DNA of 64,000 bases from Peptococcaceae bacterium UBA7702 (lineage in GTDB: Bacteria > Bacillota > Dehalobacteriia > UBA7702), in NCBI GenBank assembly GCA_002482535.1, contig DLGE01000001.1:946536-1010535 (forward strand), read 5' to 3'. This document shows, piece by piece, positions 33,719-42,258 of the stretch. The translations under genes and the position numbers were made by a program. Within the stretch, counting starts at the first letter, position 1; every line of letters starts with the position of its first letter. The notes under the pieces were generated by a model. The model saw only the letters and a list, made by a program, of their open reading frames with translations. It made no database searches and was not told where the DNA came from.

Positions 33719-34549
33719 TTATGATAGCGCGACGACGATCCATCTGCCCTCACCATAGCAGGTATACATCCGCAATGCCTGCCGGTCATAGGACGCGGTA
33801 ACAAACCGTGTACCCGTATTTACGCCGATATAGTCTTTGCCATCCACCGCGACAATCGCTTCTTCGCTGACAATCACCGTATAGGCGGTCAAGTTTCCAT
33901 TCAGATTCAAAGTGATTTCATCGCCAACGGCGGTGTGATACAAAGCGCCAATGGTATTGGTGCGATGCCCCGATACCATGATATCATTTGTGCCGAAATA
34001 TGTTTTAAAAAAATCCAAATCACACACGGCACCGTAAGCGTCAACATTCGTTTGGTTCAGCTCCGTCAAGACGAAAGGAATGATCATATTGGCGCTGGGA
34101 ATACATACAGAATTGTTTTCCGCGGTCAGTTTGGCAAGTACCTGGGTTTCTTCATGATTGCAAATCGTACAGGACCTTCTTTGCAAACCGCAATCATTGA
34201 CCGTTGGTGCAATGACCGTTTTCCAAGAGCTGAAAGTATGGTTGACACAAGTTTGCAACGAGTCCGCCACCGTTTCTTGGGCCGTCTCTGTTGTCACCGC
34301 AGAAGCGGTTTCTGAGGCTATTGTCTGAGCAGCAACCATCGCGTTTACTGCGTCCGTCGCTGCGGCAGTACTATCTTTGACTTTTGTTATAACAGCGTCT
34401 TTTTGCACCACTGTCACAGCGTGGTTTCCTCGCACCACGGCGGCAGGCTGCTGTGAGGCGATCATCCCCGCCGCCATATCCGTAAAAGCGATTAAAAAAG
34501 CGCCGGTTAAAAGAATTGTAAAAACAAGGTGAAGCCATTTCTTTTTCAT
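33719..34549 (-). CDS. Sortase with secreted CxxC-repeat insert
   Basis: A 276-residue membrane-anchored transpeptidase-like protein. Residues 7-30 form a signal anchor; residues 40-100 are an Ala/Thr/Val-rich stalk; residues 101-140 hold a module of the 'NHTFSSWKTVI...CTICNHEE' type, a repeat common in secreted Bacillota proteins. The sortase core follows with His195 (SGHR), Cys264 (YTCYG) and Arg269 (GRWIVVA). The Cys-Arg spacing of five is short compared with SrtA. I start at 34549 after GGGGGTGG. No LPXTG substrate or pilin gene is next to it. It has a long structured leader with a terminator. Confidence 0.85.
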   Translation of the reverse strand: MKKKWLHLVFTILLTGAFLIAFTDMAAGMIASQQPAAVVRGNHAVTVVQKDAVITKVKDSTAAATDAVNAMVAAQTIASETASAVTTETAQETVADSLQTCVNHTFSSWKTVIAPTVNDCGLQRRSCTICNHEETQVLAKLTAENNSVCIPSANMIIPFVLTELNQTNVDAYGAVCDLDFFKTYFGTNDIMVSGHRTNTIGALYHTAVGDEITLNLNGNLTAYTVIVSEEAIVAVDGKDYIGVNTGTRFVTASYDRQALRMYTCYGEGRWIVVALS

Positions 34550-34631
34550 AAATGCCACCCCCATCCGCTATCGCATGAAATAAACACCACCTTTAACTCT
34601 GGTTTCATACCGGAAAAGTGATAGCGAAACG

Positions 34632-34682
34632 TAAAAAGAAAAGCGCATGAATTGATGACGGTCCAGCTCAACTCATGCGCTT
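34632..34682 (-). terminator. Leader terminator upstream of the sortase
   Basis: On the minus strand AAGCGCATGA-type arms (34682-34673 and 34650-34641) form a 10-bp stem, followed by TTTTCTTTTTAC. It lies about 80 bases before the sortase start, the position of an attenuator. Confidence 0.82.
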
Positions 34683-34840
34683 GCTATAATCAGTTTTAGA
34701 GGATACCTGAAAAACAGGATGGGAAACCCAGCTCTGCACCGCCTGAGATGCTGCAATCGATTTTTAGTATTTCTAAATTGTGGCTTGCAGAAGCCCAAAC
34801 AGATCATCCCCTCTCTTTATAACAAATTATACTTTTTTGT
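34683..34840 (-). ncRNA. Candidate cis-regulatory leader RNA, class not assigned
   Basis: Between a likely promoter (TATAAT-like sequence near 34825) and the leader terminator, the minus strand folds into nested hairpins: AGAG (with CTCT) enclosing TGGG-TTT-CCCA and CCTG-TTTTT-CAGG (34698-34736), plus GGGCTTCTGCAAGCC and a CTGCAA/TTGCAG long-range pair (about 34750-34795). The arrangement of aptamer-like fold, terminator and start codon resembles a riboswitch. I compared it by eye with lysine, TPP, SAM, cobalamin, c-di-GMP I/II, ydaO and Moco patterns and could not place it. Confidence 0.45.
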
Positions 34841-35017
34841 CATTTTTTTAACTTATTGTCTACAACATAGCATACTCATTGATAGATTTCAATACTTTCT
34901 ATCAAAAAAGTTTAACTAAAATTCTACAAAATACCCTTTCTTTCCCTATCTAACCGTTTCAGTACGGTGGGTTTTGCGCTAAGCCAAGCTTTTTTCAATC
35001 TTGTTTTTATTGCCCTC
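34841..35017. other. Gap between sortase leader and GTPase gene
   Basis: AT-rich, with no supported gene and no clear terminator for the minus-strand GTPase gene that ends at 35018. Confidence 0.4.
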
Positions 35018-37618
35018 TTATCGCCCTTTCATCTTCTTGCCCTGGGACAGTTCGCTTTGGTTCTGCTGCGTAAGGCGTACCATTTCCCCTTTGATCTTTT
35101 CATCTACCAGGTCGATTTCAGCCTTTAATTCCAAAGCCGAAACCCGCAAAACGCCGCTGCCCACAGCGGAAAGCTGAATCAGCGCATCGGAAGAGGCGAC
35201 CCGCACGGCATAATTCCTGCCAATTTCCCGCAGGAGTTTTTCAATGTACATATCGCCGGTTTGCCCTTCCTTCGTATAAACCACATGGATACCGTGAACA
35301 TCGAAACGCTCACCGAGATTCCCTTTGATTTTATAGCCGTCAAAGACGAGAACAAGTTCATTGCGGACATAGCCCCTGTAATTGCCGAGCAATTCGATGA
35401 GCTGATGACGGGCGGCGGCCAGATCCTTAACGGCCAATTCCTTTAGACCCTCCCAGGCAAAGATCATATTATAGCCATCGACGATCAGATAGTCCTTTTT
35501 CAAAACCGCGCCTTCTGTCGTCTCCCGGTGAGCAGTGCTGCCCTGGCGGTAGGAGGGCCGTTTGATCGGGCCGAATTCCCGTTCCATGATGGCATTGAGC
35601 TCTTTCTCATCAAGATTGAAATTGCCGGCAAAAACCTGGGGATCCGGCAAGGACAACCCCTGCCCTTCCCGGCGCACGCCGTTGTCCACGTGCATATACT
35701 CCTGCACCTGATCCCATTTGACCACCGTACCGCCGCCTTTGATGTAAAATACGGAATCAGCGGGATGCTCCCGGTCGCTCTCCGCGTCATAAGCCACGGA
35801 TTCCATCACCTCCGCCGGGTTATGACAAGGCATATAACCCTCCGCCACACAGTGCAGCCGGCCCTTTCCCCGGGTATAGGAGATCACTTCACTGAAATAA
35901 TGGTTCATTGCCGCCGCCGGCGCCGTACCTTCCACGGTCATCAGGCCCTGTTCCTCATAAGGCGCTGAAAAAACACCGTGCATACCCTGGATATCGTTGA
36001 TGGCGCGTCCCACCTGCTCACTGGGGACGGTCAGGGAAAAGCGGTAATACGGTTCTAAGAGAATGCTTTCTGCCTGCATCAGCCCTTGACGCAAGGCTCT
36101 AAAGGCCGCTTCGCGGAAATCACCGCCTACCGTATGCTTGAGATGGGCTCTACCGGCAATCAGGGTAATCTTCAAATCTGTCAAGGGCGCGCCGCACAAT
36201 ACGCCGGGATGATCCCCGCTTTTTAGTTGCTGCAAGATCAAACGCTGGCTGTTCCCGTCGAGCAGCGCCTCGTCGCAGTCACTGGCAAAAACAAGGCCGC
36301 TGCCGCGCTTTCCCGGCTTTAGCAGCAAGTGGACTTCGGCATAATGGCGCAGAGGCTCAAAATGACCCATTCCCACAACAGGCGCGGCAATCGTCTCCTT
36401 GTACATGACGCGCCCTTCACTGACGCGCACCGCCGCGCCAAAGCGTTCCTCGATTAACTCGGTCAAGATCTGGATTTGAACCGCCCCCATGAGTTGCAGG
36501 TAAATCTCGCCCAAGGTTTCGTTCCAAACGACACGCAGCAGCGGCTCTTCCTCCTCCAAAAGGCGTAATTTGGGCAAGAATTCTCTACCGTCGCAATCTT
36601 CCGGCAACAGCAGGCGGTAGGATAAAACCGGTTCCAATATAGGCTTTTGGGCCGCTTTTTCAAAACCCAGCCCCATTCCGCCACGGGTTTGGCTTAACCC
36701 CAGCACAGCACAGACACTGCCGGCGCTCACCGCTTCCGCTGTTTCATATTTTTCGCCGGAGTAAAGGCGAATCTGATGGATCTTTTCCGTACATTCCCCG
36801 TTTTCTTTTCCCTCATAAGTATAAGTCACAGGAGTGCGTACCGTGAGAGCGCCGCCGGTGATTTTCAGATGGGTCAGGCGGTTGCCCTGGCCGTCCCGGG
36901 CGATTTTATAGATTTTTGCCCCAAAATCCTCTGGATATATTTTCCCGACCGTATACCCGTCGATGGCGTCAAGGAGTGTCTCCACACCTTCCAACTTCAA
37001 GCCGGAACCAAAATAGCAGGGAAAGATTCGCCCCGCGGCGATACTGGCGCCAATGACCTCCCGGGGTATGGTACCGTTTTTCAGATAGGACTCCAGAAGC
37101 CTTTCGTCGCTAAGGGCAATATTTTCCAGAATCTCTTCCTTTGGTTCTCCGTCAAAGGCGACGCAGCGGTCATCAAGGCGTCTTTTGATTTCCCGCATCC
37201 GCGCCCCACGGTGGAATCCTGGCTGATCCGTTTTGGTGACAAAGAGAAAGGTAGGAATCTCATAGCGGCGCAGCAGCCGCCAAAGGGTTTCCGTATGAGC
37301 CTCCACACCGTCGCCGCCACTGATCACGAGAAGCGCATAGTCGAGGATTTGCAAAGCCCGTTCCGTCTCCCCGGCAAAATCAACGTGTCCCGGCGTATCA
37401 ATGAGGGTAATTTCCGTATCGCCACGCTGAAATACCGCCTGTTTGGCAAAGATCGTAATGCCCCTGCCCCGTTCCAAAGCGTGTGTATCAAAGTAAGCAT
37501 TCTGATGATCGACCCTGCCTAATTTTTTAACTTTTCCGGTAAGATAGAGCATTGCCTCGGACAGCGTGGTTTTTCCCGCATCCACATGGGCGACGACTCC
37601 CAACACAATTTTCTTCAT
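35018..37618 (-). CDS. TetM/EF-G-like ribosomal GTPase fused to a C-terminal NYN (Rae1/YacP-like) nuclease domain
   Basis: An 866-residue translational GTPase. G motifs: AHVDAGKTT (G1, residue 10), 'GRGITIFAKQAVF' (G2), DTPGHVDF (G3), and TKTD for NKxD (G4). EF-G domains II, III, IV and V follow ('GVFSAPYEEQGLMTVEGTAPAAAMNHYFSEVISYTRGKG'), in the order of tetracycline ribosomal-protection proteins. From about residue 690 an NYN/YacP domain is fused: 'KKDYLIVDGYNMIFAWEGL', 'ELVLVFDGYKI', 'VVYTKEGQTGDMYIEKLL', 'VRVASSDALIQLSAVGSG'. Rae1 (YacP) cuts mRNA in the ribosomal A site, so the fusion points to ribosome-associated mRNA cleavage or rescue. Tetracycline resistance is not implied. The ATG at 37618 follows an in-frame TTG. 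Confidence 0.9.
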   Translation of the reverse strand: MKKIVLGVVAHVDAGKTTLSEAMLYLTGKVKKLGRVDHQNAYFDTHALERGRGITIFAKQAVFQRGDTEITLIDTPGHVDFAGETERALQILDYALLVISGGDGVEAHTETLWRLLRRYEIPTFLFVTKTDQPGFHRGARMREIKRRLDDRCVAFDGEPKEEILENIALSDERLLESYLKNGTIPREVIGASIAAGRIFPCYFGSGLKLEGVETLLDAIDGYTVGKIYPEDFGAKIYKIARDGQGNRLTHLKITGGALTVRTPVTYTYEGKENGECTEKIHQIRLYSGEKYETAEAVSAGSVCAVLGLSQTRGGMGLGFEKAAQKPILEPVLSYRLLLPEDCDGREFLPKLRLLEEEEPLLRVVWNETLGEIYLQLMGAVQIQILTELIEERFGAAVRVSEGRVMYKETIAAPVVGMGHFEPLRHYAEVHLLLKPGKRGSGLVFASDCDEALLDGNSQRLILQQLKSGDHPGVLCGAPLTDLKITLIAGRAHLKHTVGGDFREAAFRALRQGLMQAESILLEPYYRFSLTVPSEQVGRAINDIQGMHGVFSAPYEEQGLMTVEGTAPAAAMNHYFSEVISYTRGKGRLHCVAEGYMPCHNPAEVMESVAYDAESDREHPADSVFYIKGGGTVVKWDQVQEYMHVDNGVRREGQGLSLPDPQVFAGNFNLDEKELNAIMEREFGPIKRPSYRQGSTAHRETTEGAVLKKDYLIVDGYNMIFAWEGLKELAVKDLAAARHQLIELLGNYRGYVRNELVLVFDGYKIKGNLGERFDVHGIHVVYTKEGQTGDMYIEKLLREIGRNYAVRVASSDALIQLSAVGSGVLRVSALELKAEIDLVDEKIKGEMVRLTQQNQSELSQGKKMKGR

Positions 37619-37686
37619 CAATCGTAACCGTCCATCCGTTTTTCGCCAGTTTTATATAGTATAACAGGAAATTTCCCTCAAGAAAA

Positions 37687-37714
37687 GGAAAAACCCGCCG
37701 AAGCGGGTTTTTTT
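37687..37714. terminator. Terminator after tatA
   Basis: AAACCCGC (37691-37698) and GCGGGTTT (37703-37710) with flanking A- and T-runs; on the minus strand it ends in GTTTTTCC. Confidence 0.88.
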
Positions 37715-37728
37715 AACATTCCAATATC

Positions 37729-37980
37729 TTATTCCGTATTTTGCTTTTTTTCTGTTTTCTCTTCGTCTGTCAATGGCTTTTCCTCTTTGTCTGTGTCGCC
37801 TTGAGCAGCCTCTTTTTTCTGTTCTACGGCGGGGGGTTTTTCCTCATCACTGTGGATTTCTTCTTTGAACTCTTTGATGCCCCGGCCCAAAGACTTGCCG
37901 ACACCGGCCAGCTTCGAACCGCCGAAGAGAATCAAAACAAGCACGATAATGAGGAGGATTTGCCAAATACCGATTCTCAT
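37729..37980 (-). CDS. tatA: Twin-arginine translocase subunit TatA/E
   Basis: A pore-forming component of the Tat pathway, which exports folded, often cofactor-bearing proteins. 83 residues: a short N-terminal transmembrane helix 'IWQILLIIVLVLILFGG', the hinge FGGSKL, an amphipathic helix 'GVGKSLGRGIKEFKEEI', and a charged Lys/Glu tail. AGGAGG precedes the start. No tatC is in the window. It lies 30 bases downstream of an NrfD-like gene, with which it is probably cotranscribed. Confidence 0.93.
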   Translation of the reverse strand: MRIGIWQILLIIVLVLILFGGSKLAGVGKSLGRGIKEFKEEIHSDEEKPPAVEQKKEAAQGDTDKEEKPLTDEEKTEKKQNTE

Positions 37981-38010
37981 AGTAACAACCTCCTTTGTAA
38001 GGATGCCCGC

Positions 38011-39168
38011 TTATCGAATCACGATTTCGGGCTTTTTATCTTCTTTATTTCGGAAAACCGGCAGGTTTTCTACGAAAAAGAGATACAAAACAATGATAAA
38101 AGCAACCATACCGAGGACAATGCCAATTTCAATGACGGAAGGAACATAAAACGTACCGGCATGCCCGGCCATGGCGGTGAAGACGCAATTCATGCGGTTC
38201 AACAAGATACCGGAAATACCGCAGCAAGCGGCAATCACCTGGCACTTGGGATTCTTCCGCAGAGGGGTCAGAGTCAGCACCAGCGGTATGACGAGGCCAA
38301 CGGCAATTTCCAAAAGGAACAGATTCCCTGCGGTACTGCCGGAAAAAACCGCGCCCCAAACACCCCGTAAAGAAAGGTCGATCCCCTTCAGCAGAAGATA
38401 AACCGCCATTGCCGCCCCGGCAACGCCCAGAACACCGCCGATCATATGCTGATCGGATTTTTCCCGGAAATAGCCGTTGCTGAGATGGTATTCCAAGGCA
38501 ATGAAACAAAGTCCGCCGTAAAAAGAGGAAAGCAGAAAAGCCCAGGGCAAAAACGACGAATACCAAATAACATGGAGCTTCCCCGGCATTGCCAGGTAAA
38601 GCGCACCGTAAGCCGCCTGCTGGCCAAAGGGGAGCACGCAGGCGAAAAGAACGAAAAGGGGCAGGAAAAACCGTACGATCAGCTTTACCCACGGCTTATA
38701 ACGGTCCCCCCATACCTCCAGCAACTGAAATACCTGCAAGATAAGGATCAGGAACAGACAGATGACCGCTTCGTAGAGAGGAGACGTCCAGGCACCGGAA
38801 ACGAAAATCCAATAAAAATGGTCCCAGCGTCCCATATCCATAAAAAAGATCAAAAAGGCAAGTAGATAGCAGAGAAACGAAAGAAGCAAAGCCCGGCGGG
38901 CCAAAGGCTGATATTGCGGAAGATGAAATACATAGGCTAACAGGGCCACAGCAAAACCGCAGGAACCGACGGCACTTAAAATCATATGGCAACAGAGCCA
39001 AAATCCCCAGGGCCAACCATCGGATAAATGGGTGGTGGCGCCAAGGCCGTTGATGAGACGGTAAATCATCAGCGCGAAGCCGATCACGGCAAAACCGAGG
39101 AGGCAGAGACGGCCAAAGGTAAAGCGAATCGTGGTTTTTTTGTTCCACCGCATATTGTAATCAAACAT
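38011..39168 (-). CDS. NrfD/PsrC/HybB-like integral membrane protein
   Basis: A 385-residue quinone-interacting membrane subunit with about ten transmembrane helices. Segments such as 'DGWPWGFWLCCHMILSAVGSCGFAVALLAYVF', 'SGAWTSPLYEAVICLFL' and 'GAVFSGSTAGNLFLLEIAVGLVIPLVLTL' fit the NrfD family, nearest by eye to the HybB branch, which passes electrons between hydrogenases or molybdoenzymes and quinones. In complete systems a ferredoxin-like subunit and a catalytic subunit adjoin; here neither does, only tatA. AAGGG lies before the ATG. Confidence 0.88.
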   Translation of the reverse strand: MFDYNMRWNKKTTIRFTFGRLCLLGFAVIGFALMIYRLINGLGATTHLSDGWPWGFWLCCHMILSAVGSCGFAVALLAYVFHLPQYQPLARRALLLSFLCYLLAFLIFFMDMGRWDHFYWIFVSGAWTSPLYEAVICLFLILILQVFQLLEVWGDRYKPWVKLIVRFFLPLFVLFACVLPFGQQAAYGALYLAMPGKLHVIWYSSFLPWAFLLSSFYGGLCFIALEYHLSNGYFREKSDQHMIGGVLGVAGAAMAVYLLLKGIDLSLRGVWGAVFSGSTAGNLFLLEIAVGLVIPLVLTLTPLRKNPKCQVIAACCGISGILLNRMNCVFTAMAGHAGTFYVPSVIEIGIVLGMVAFIIVLYLFFVENLPVFRNKEDKKPEIVIR

Positions 39169-39373
39169 AGCCTTTTCCCTTCCTTCTCCACCGTTGTTGA
39201 TCTTAAATAATGATTATACTGGATACTTCTATCTGTGTCAAGAAGTGGGAAAGACGCAAAACAGCAAAAACTAAGGGTACGTTTGATGGTTTTTTTCATG
39301 TTTTTACATGTTGTTATAGGAAAAAAGCGGTCACCGTCGAAGATATAACAGAGTTTCAGGGAAGGACGACGCA

Positions 39374-40405
39374 ATGAGAAAAAACCGTTTACTGATTACA
39401 GTCACTTATTTATTCTGCTTCACTTTGCTTTTCTTATTCTGCGGCTGCGCCAGTCACGGCAATGCGGCGGAAAAGGAAACCACCGCTTCCCCGGAGGGGA
39501 ACAGCGACGCAAATCTCAACAATCTGGGTTTGGCAGCAACGGATGGTGAAACCCTCTACGATATCAGCAGCGACGGCGGATACGATATCATATACAAGGC
39601 CGCCACCAATGGCGCCGCCGCCAAAGCCATCGTCGGGCTTGACGGTTACATCCAATTTTTGAACATCAGCGGCGACTATTTTTACTTCGTCGGCATCACC
39701 TATGACGGCGACAGCACATCAAGCGAAGCCATATTCCGCGCCGATCTCAAAGGTGAGGAAAGGGAGTGGCTTTTCGATATTGACAAAGCTTCTTCCGTCA
39801 GCTATATGAGAGTCGTGGACGATACCGTCTTTTACGCGGCAACCACCGCAGAAGACGCGGCGGCGCTCTACGCGGTGAATCTCGATAGCGGTAAAAAGAT
39901 CACGCTGCTCTCCGCCGAAAAAGCCATTGAATCCGTTGATCTCACCGCGGACAGCATCTACTATGCCGAAGGAAATCAGATATGCCGCGCCAATCTGGAC
40001 GGCAGCGCAAAAGAAGCGCTCTACACCGGCGAAATCTGGCTGGGAAACCTCATCTTGGATGGGGACACGCTCTATTTCGTCGAAACCCAAAAGGATAAAA
40101 CCGACAGCATCCGCGCTTTAAGCATTGCCGGCGGCGAACCGAAAACCCTGCTTTCCGGCATCAACTGGATCAATTACCTCAATATTGACGGAAAAACCCT
40201 CTACTACGCCGATCATACCTATGACGGTGAAGGTAACCTAAAAACCGCCGCTTTCTACGGGTTGTCCCTGGACAGCGAAGAAACCACCCTTGTCGGCGAA
40301 ACAGATGCGTCTTACGTAGGCTTTTCTATCGTCGACAACAAACTGATCTACCAGGAAGAAAATGACGGTGATCTCTCCGCCAAGGTTCTTCCTCTTGCCG
40401 AATAA
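39374..40405 (+). CDS. DUF5050-type secreted protein (lipoprotein-like)
   Basis: A 343-residue exported protein. The signal peptide is long and very hydrophobic ('LLITVTYLFCFTLLFLFCGCASHG'), with a Cys at the cleavage region that makes a weak lipobox (FCGC). The mature part contains repeated beta-blade units of the DUF5050/beta-propeller kind: 'ISGDYFYFVGITYDGDS', 'VVDDTVFYAATT', 'LTADSIYYAEGNQICRANLDGS', 'LDGDTLYFVETQ', 'IDGKTLYYADHTYDGEG'. GGGAAGG precedes the start. Single gene with its own terminator; binding partner unknown. Confidence 0.85.
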   Translation: MRKNRLLITVTYLFCFTLLFLFCGCASHGNAAEKETTASPEGNSDANLNNLGLAATDGETLYDISSDGGYDIIYKAATNGAAAKAIVGLDGYIQFLNISGDYFYFVGITYDGDSTSSEAIFRADLKGEEREWLFDIDKASSVSYMRVVDDTVFYAATTAEDAAALYAVNLDSGKKITLLSAEKAIESVDLTADSIYYAEGNQICRANLDGSAKEALYTGEIWLGNLILDGDTLYFVETQKDKTDSIRALSIAGGEPKTLLSGINWINYLNIDGKTLYYADHTYDGEGNLKTAAFYGLSLDSEETTLVGETDASYVGFSIVDNKLIYQEENDGDLSAKVLPLAE

Positions 40406-40410
40406 AGCAC

Positions 40411-40471
40411 ATAAAGAGAGCGTCTCGCTTTCCCCTGACGGAGGAAAAAAACGATACGCTCTCTATTTTTT
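40411..40471 (+). terminator. Terminator of the DUF5050 gene
   Basis: AGAGAGCGT (40415-40423) pairs with ACGCTCTCT (40456-40464) across a 32-base loop, then ATTTTTT. Confidence 0.75.
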
Positions 40472-40485
40472 CACCATTCTTTTAC

Positions 40486-41037
40486 TTATGCGGCTTCGCT
40501 TTGCTGCTTTCTGTAGTAAAGGCTCATCACGGAGACGGTCACCGCCACCGAGGCCACAAAAATGTAATTGAGATCCGTGCCAAGACCGCCGCCTTCGTCT
40601 TCATACCGTTCATGAAGCCATTTCAGGTATGCCAAAGGTTCCGTATCCGTCCGCTGGCAGGTGCCGGCCAATTTCTTTAAGGTTTTCTGCAAGGCAAAGT
40701 GCAGCTTTGTTTCGTAGATCATATGAAGGCGTAAATTGCGCTTCAAATAGCCTTTGTTATGGGCCGCCGTGAAATAATCGGCAGTATAATGAAGCAGCTC
40801 GCCCATGCGGCGGCTGAACAGCCTTAAATCGGAGCAATCGTCGTTTTCCAACTCGGAAATCAAACCGGCGATGCTTTTTAAACACTGTTCCCCGTAGTGG
40901 GCGCCTTCGGCCTTTTCCCGCATATCCGGCAAAACGCTGCCGTACACCAAAGAGGAATAGGAGAAGGACACGCCATAATTTTTTTTCATATGGTCATACA
41001 CATGGTCTGCGACCATGATGTGGCTGGGTATCAGCAT
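40486..41037 (-). CDS. Zinc-dependent phospholipase C family protein
   Basis: A 183-residue protein of the PF00882-type zinc-dependent phospholipase C family. Putative zinc ligands are in 'PSHIMVADHVYDHM', 'YGSVLPDM', 'EGAHYGEQ' and 'ELLHYTADYFTAAHNKG', the His/Asp pattern of the family. A C-terminal hydrophobic segment 'YIFVASVAVTVSVMSLYY' may anchor it in the membrane, which is atypical for secreted PLCs. There is no signal peptide. I start at 41037 with GAG upstream; an in-frame GTG lies six codons earlier. The substrate is unproven. Confidence 0.85.
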   Translation of the reverse strand: MLIPSHIMVADHVYDHMKKNYGVSFSYSSLVYGSVLPDMREKAEGAHYGEQCLKSIAGLISELENDDCSDLRLFSRRMGELLHYTADYFTAAHNKGYLKRNLRLHMIYETKLHFALQKTLKKLAGTCQRTDTEPLAYLKWLHERYEDEGGGLGTDLNYIFVASVAVTVSVMSLYYRKQQSEAA

Positions 41038-41146
41038 AAAAATCTCATTTCTCACATGTTTTTAACATTCTACAGGACATTTTATCATGGTTTTTACAGA
41101 AAGATGTGCCTATCGGCGCATTTTTCTGTGTACATTTCAAGGAATA

Positions 41147-42100
41147 TCAGCCACGGAAAAAGATATAGACAAAATAAATGGCATAAATAGCCAAAAACAG
41201 GTAACCGCCGGGGCTGGCGATGCAACGGTTACGCCAGCATATACCCATGGCCATCAAGGTTACGGCGCAGAGTATCACGCTGTCTATCAACAGATAGGAC
41301 GGCACTGTCACCGGTACGAGGGTCGCCGCGATACCGAGAACAAACAGAATATTGAAAATATTGGAACCGATGATGTTGCCCATGGCAATCTCGCTGTTGC
41401 CTCTTTTTGCCGCGACCACGGAAGTGACCAGTTCCGGCAGGGATGTCCCAAAAGAAACAACGGTAAGGCCGATAAACGTTTCGCTGAGGTCGAAAGCCCT
41501 GGCGATACCCGTGGCGGAATCCACCACAAGCTCAGCGCCAAAAACAATGCCGGCAAGGCCGCCGACGGTATACACGATATTTAAAAACAAGCTGCGCTCT
41601 TCGATCCCCTCCTGGGCGTAGCTGGTTTCTCGCTCCTTTTTCGCTTCCATCAGCAGAAGGATCATAAAGAGGGTGAAGACCGCTAATAGCAGAAAACCGG
41701 AAAACCGATTGATTACAAAAGTATCCTTACCGCCGAAAAAGGGCCGCGCCGCCAAAACCACAATAAAAAACGCGGCAAGCAGAGAAAAAAGAAAATCCCG
41801 GCGAATCAGTGTTTTGTGGACTACCATCGGTTTCACCGCGGCGGCAAGGCCGCCGACGAGCAGCAGATTGATGATATTGGAGCCGATGACGTTGCCGACG
41901 GCGATGCCGCTTTGACCCACAAAGGCGCCGGTCACCGTTACCGCCAGTTCCGGGGCGCTGGTACCAAAAGCGATGACCGTTAAACCGATGATCACCGGAG
42001 AAATACGAAAATGCTCCGCCAAGCCGCCACCGCCGGAAACAGCGAATTCGGCGCCTTTGGCCAACAATATAAAACCAATTACCAACAACACATAAGCCAT
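41147..42100 (-). CDS. Calcium/sodium antiporter (CaCA family, YrbG-like)
   Basis: A 317-residue inner-membrane cation exchanger with about ten helices in two inverted halves. Both alpha-repeats are complete: 'VIAFGTSAPELAVTVTGAF' with 'GNVIGSNIINLLLVGGLA', and 'VVSFGTSLPELVTSVVAA' with 'GNIIGSNIFNILFVLGI'. The acidic residues of both GTSxPE motifs, which bind cations, are present. GGAGGAG lies before the ATG at 42100. Divergent from guaA. Confidence 0.94.
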   Translation of the reverse strand: MAYVLLVIGFILLAKGAEFAVSGGGGLAEHFRISPVIIGLTVIAFGTSAPELAVTVTGAFVGQSGIAVGNVIGSNIINLLLVGGLAAAVKPMVVHKTLIRRDFLFSLLAAFFIVVLAARPFFGGKDTFVINRFSGFLLLAVFTLFMILLLMEAKKERETSYAQEGIEERSLFLNIVYTVGGLAGIVFGAELVVDSATGIARAFDLSETFIGLTVVSFGTSLPELVTSVVAAKRGNSEIAMGNIIGSNIFNILFVLGIAATLVPVTVPSYLLIDSVILCAVTLMAMGICWRNRCIASPGGYLFLAIYAIYFVYIFFRG

Positions 42101-42258
42101 AGGGTAAACTCCTCCGTCCAAATGCAAGGCTCATTTATCATACCATTTTCCCCCACTGTTTTCCACTTCTTTTTACTATTTCCTATTGTAATATTGTTTC
42201 CTTTCCCTTAGAATATTAGTATAAAATTCAAGCAAGTTACGGAAAAAGGAGAAAGAAG

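Noticed and set aside
34683..34740. B12-box-like GGATACCTG on the plus strand
   Set aside because: The remaining cobalamin aptamer segments are absent and the order is wrong; the leader belongs to the minus-strand sortase transcript.
35018..37618. Tetracycline resistance gene (tetM/tetO)
   Set aside because: The domain order matches ribosomal-protection proteins, but the fused NYN domain, TKTD G4 motif and core-chromosome location fit a housekeeping-type relative; resistance cannot be claimed.
41087..41584. 165-codon plus-strand ORF antisense to the Ca/Na antiporter
   Set aside because: Overlaps a complete conserved transporter gene; no ribosome site.
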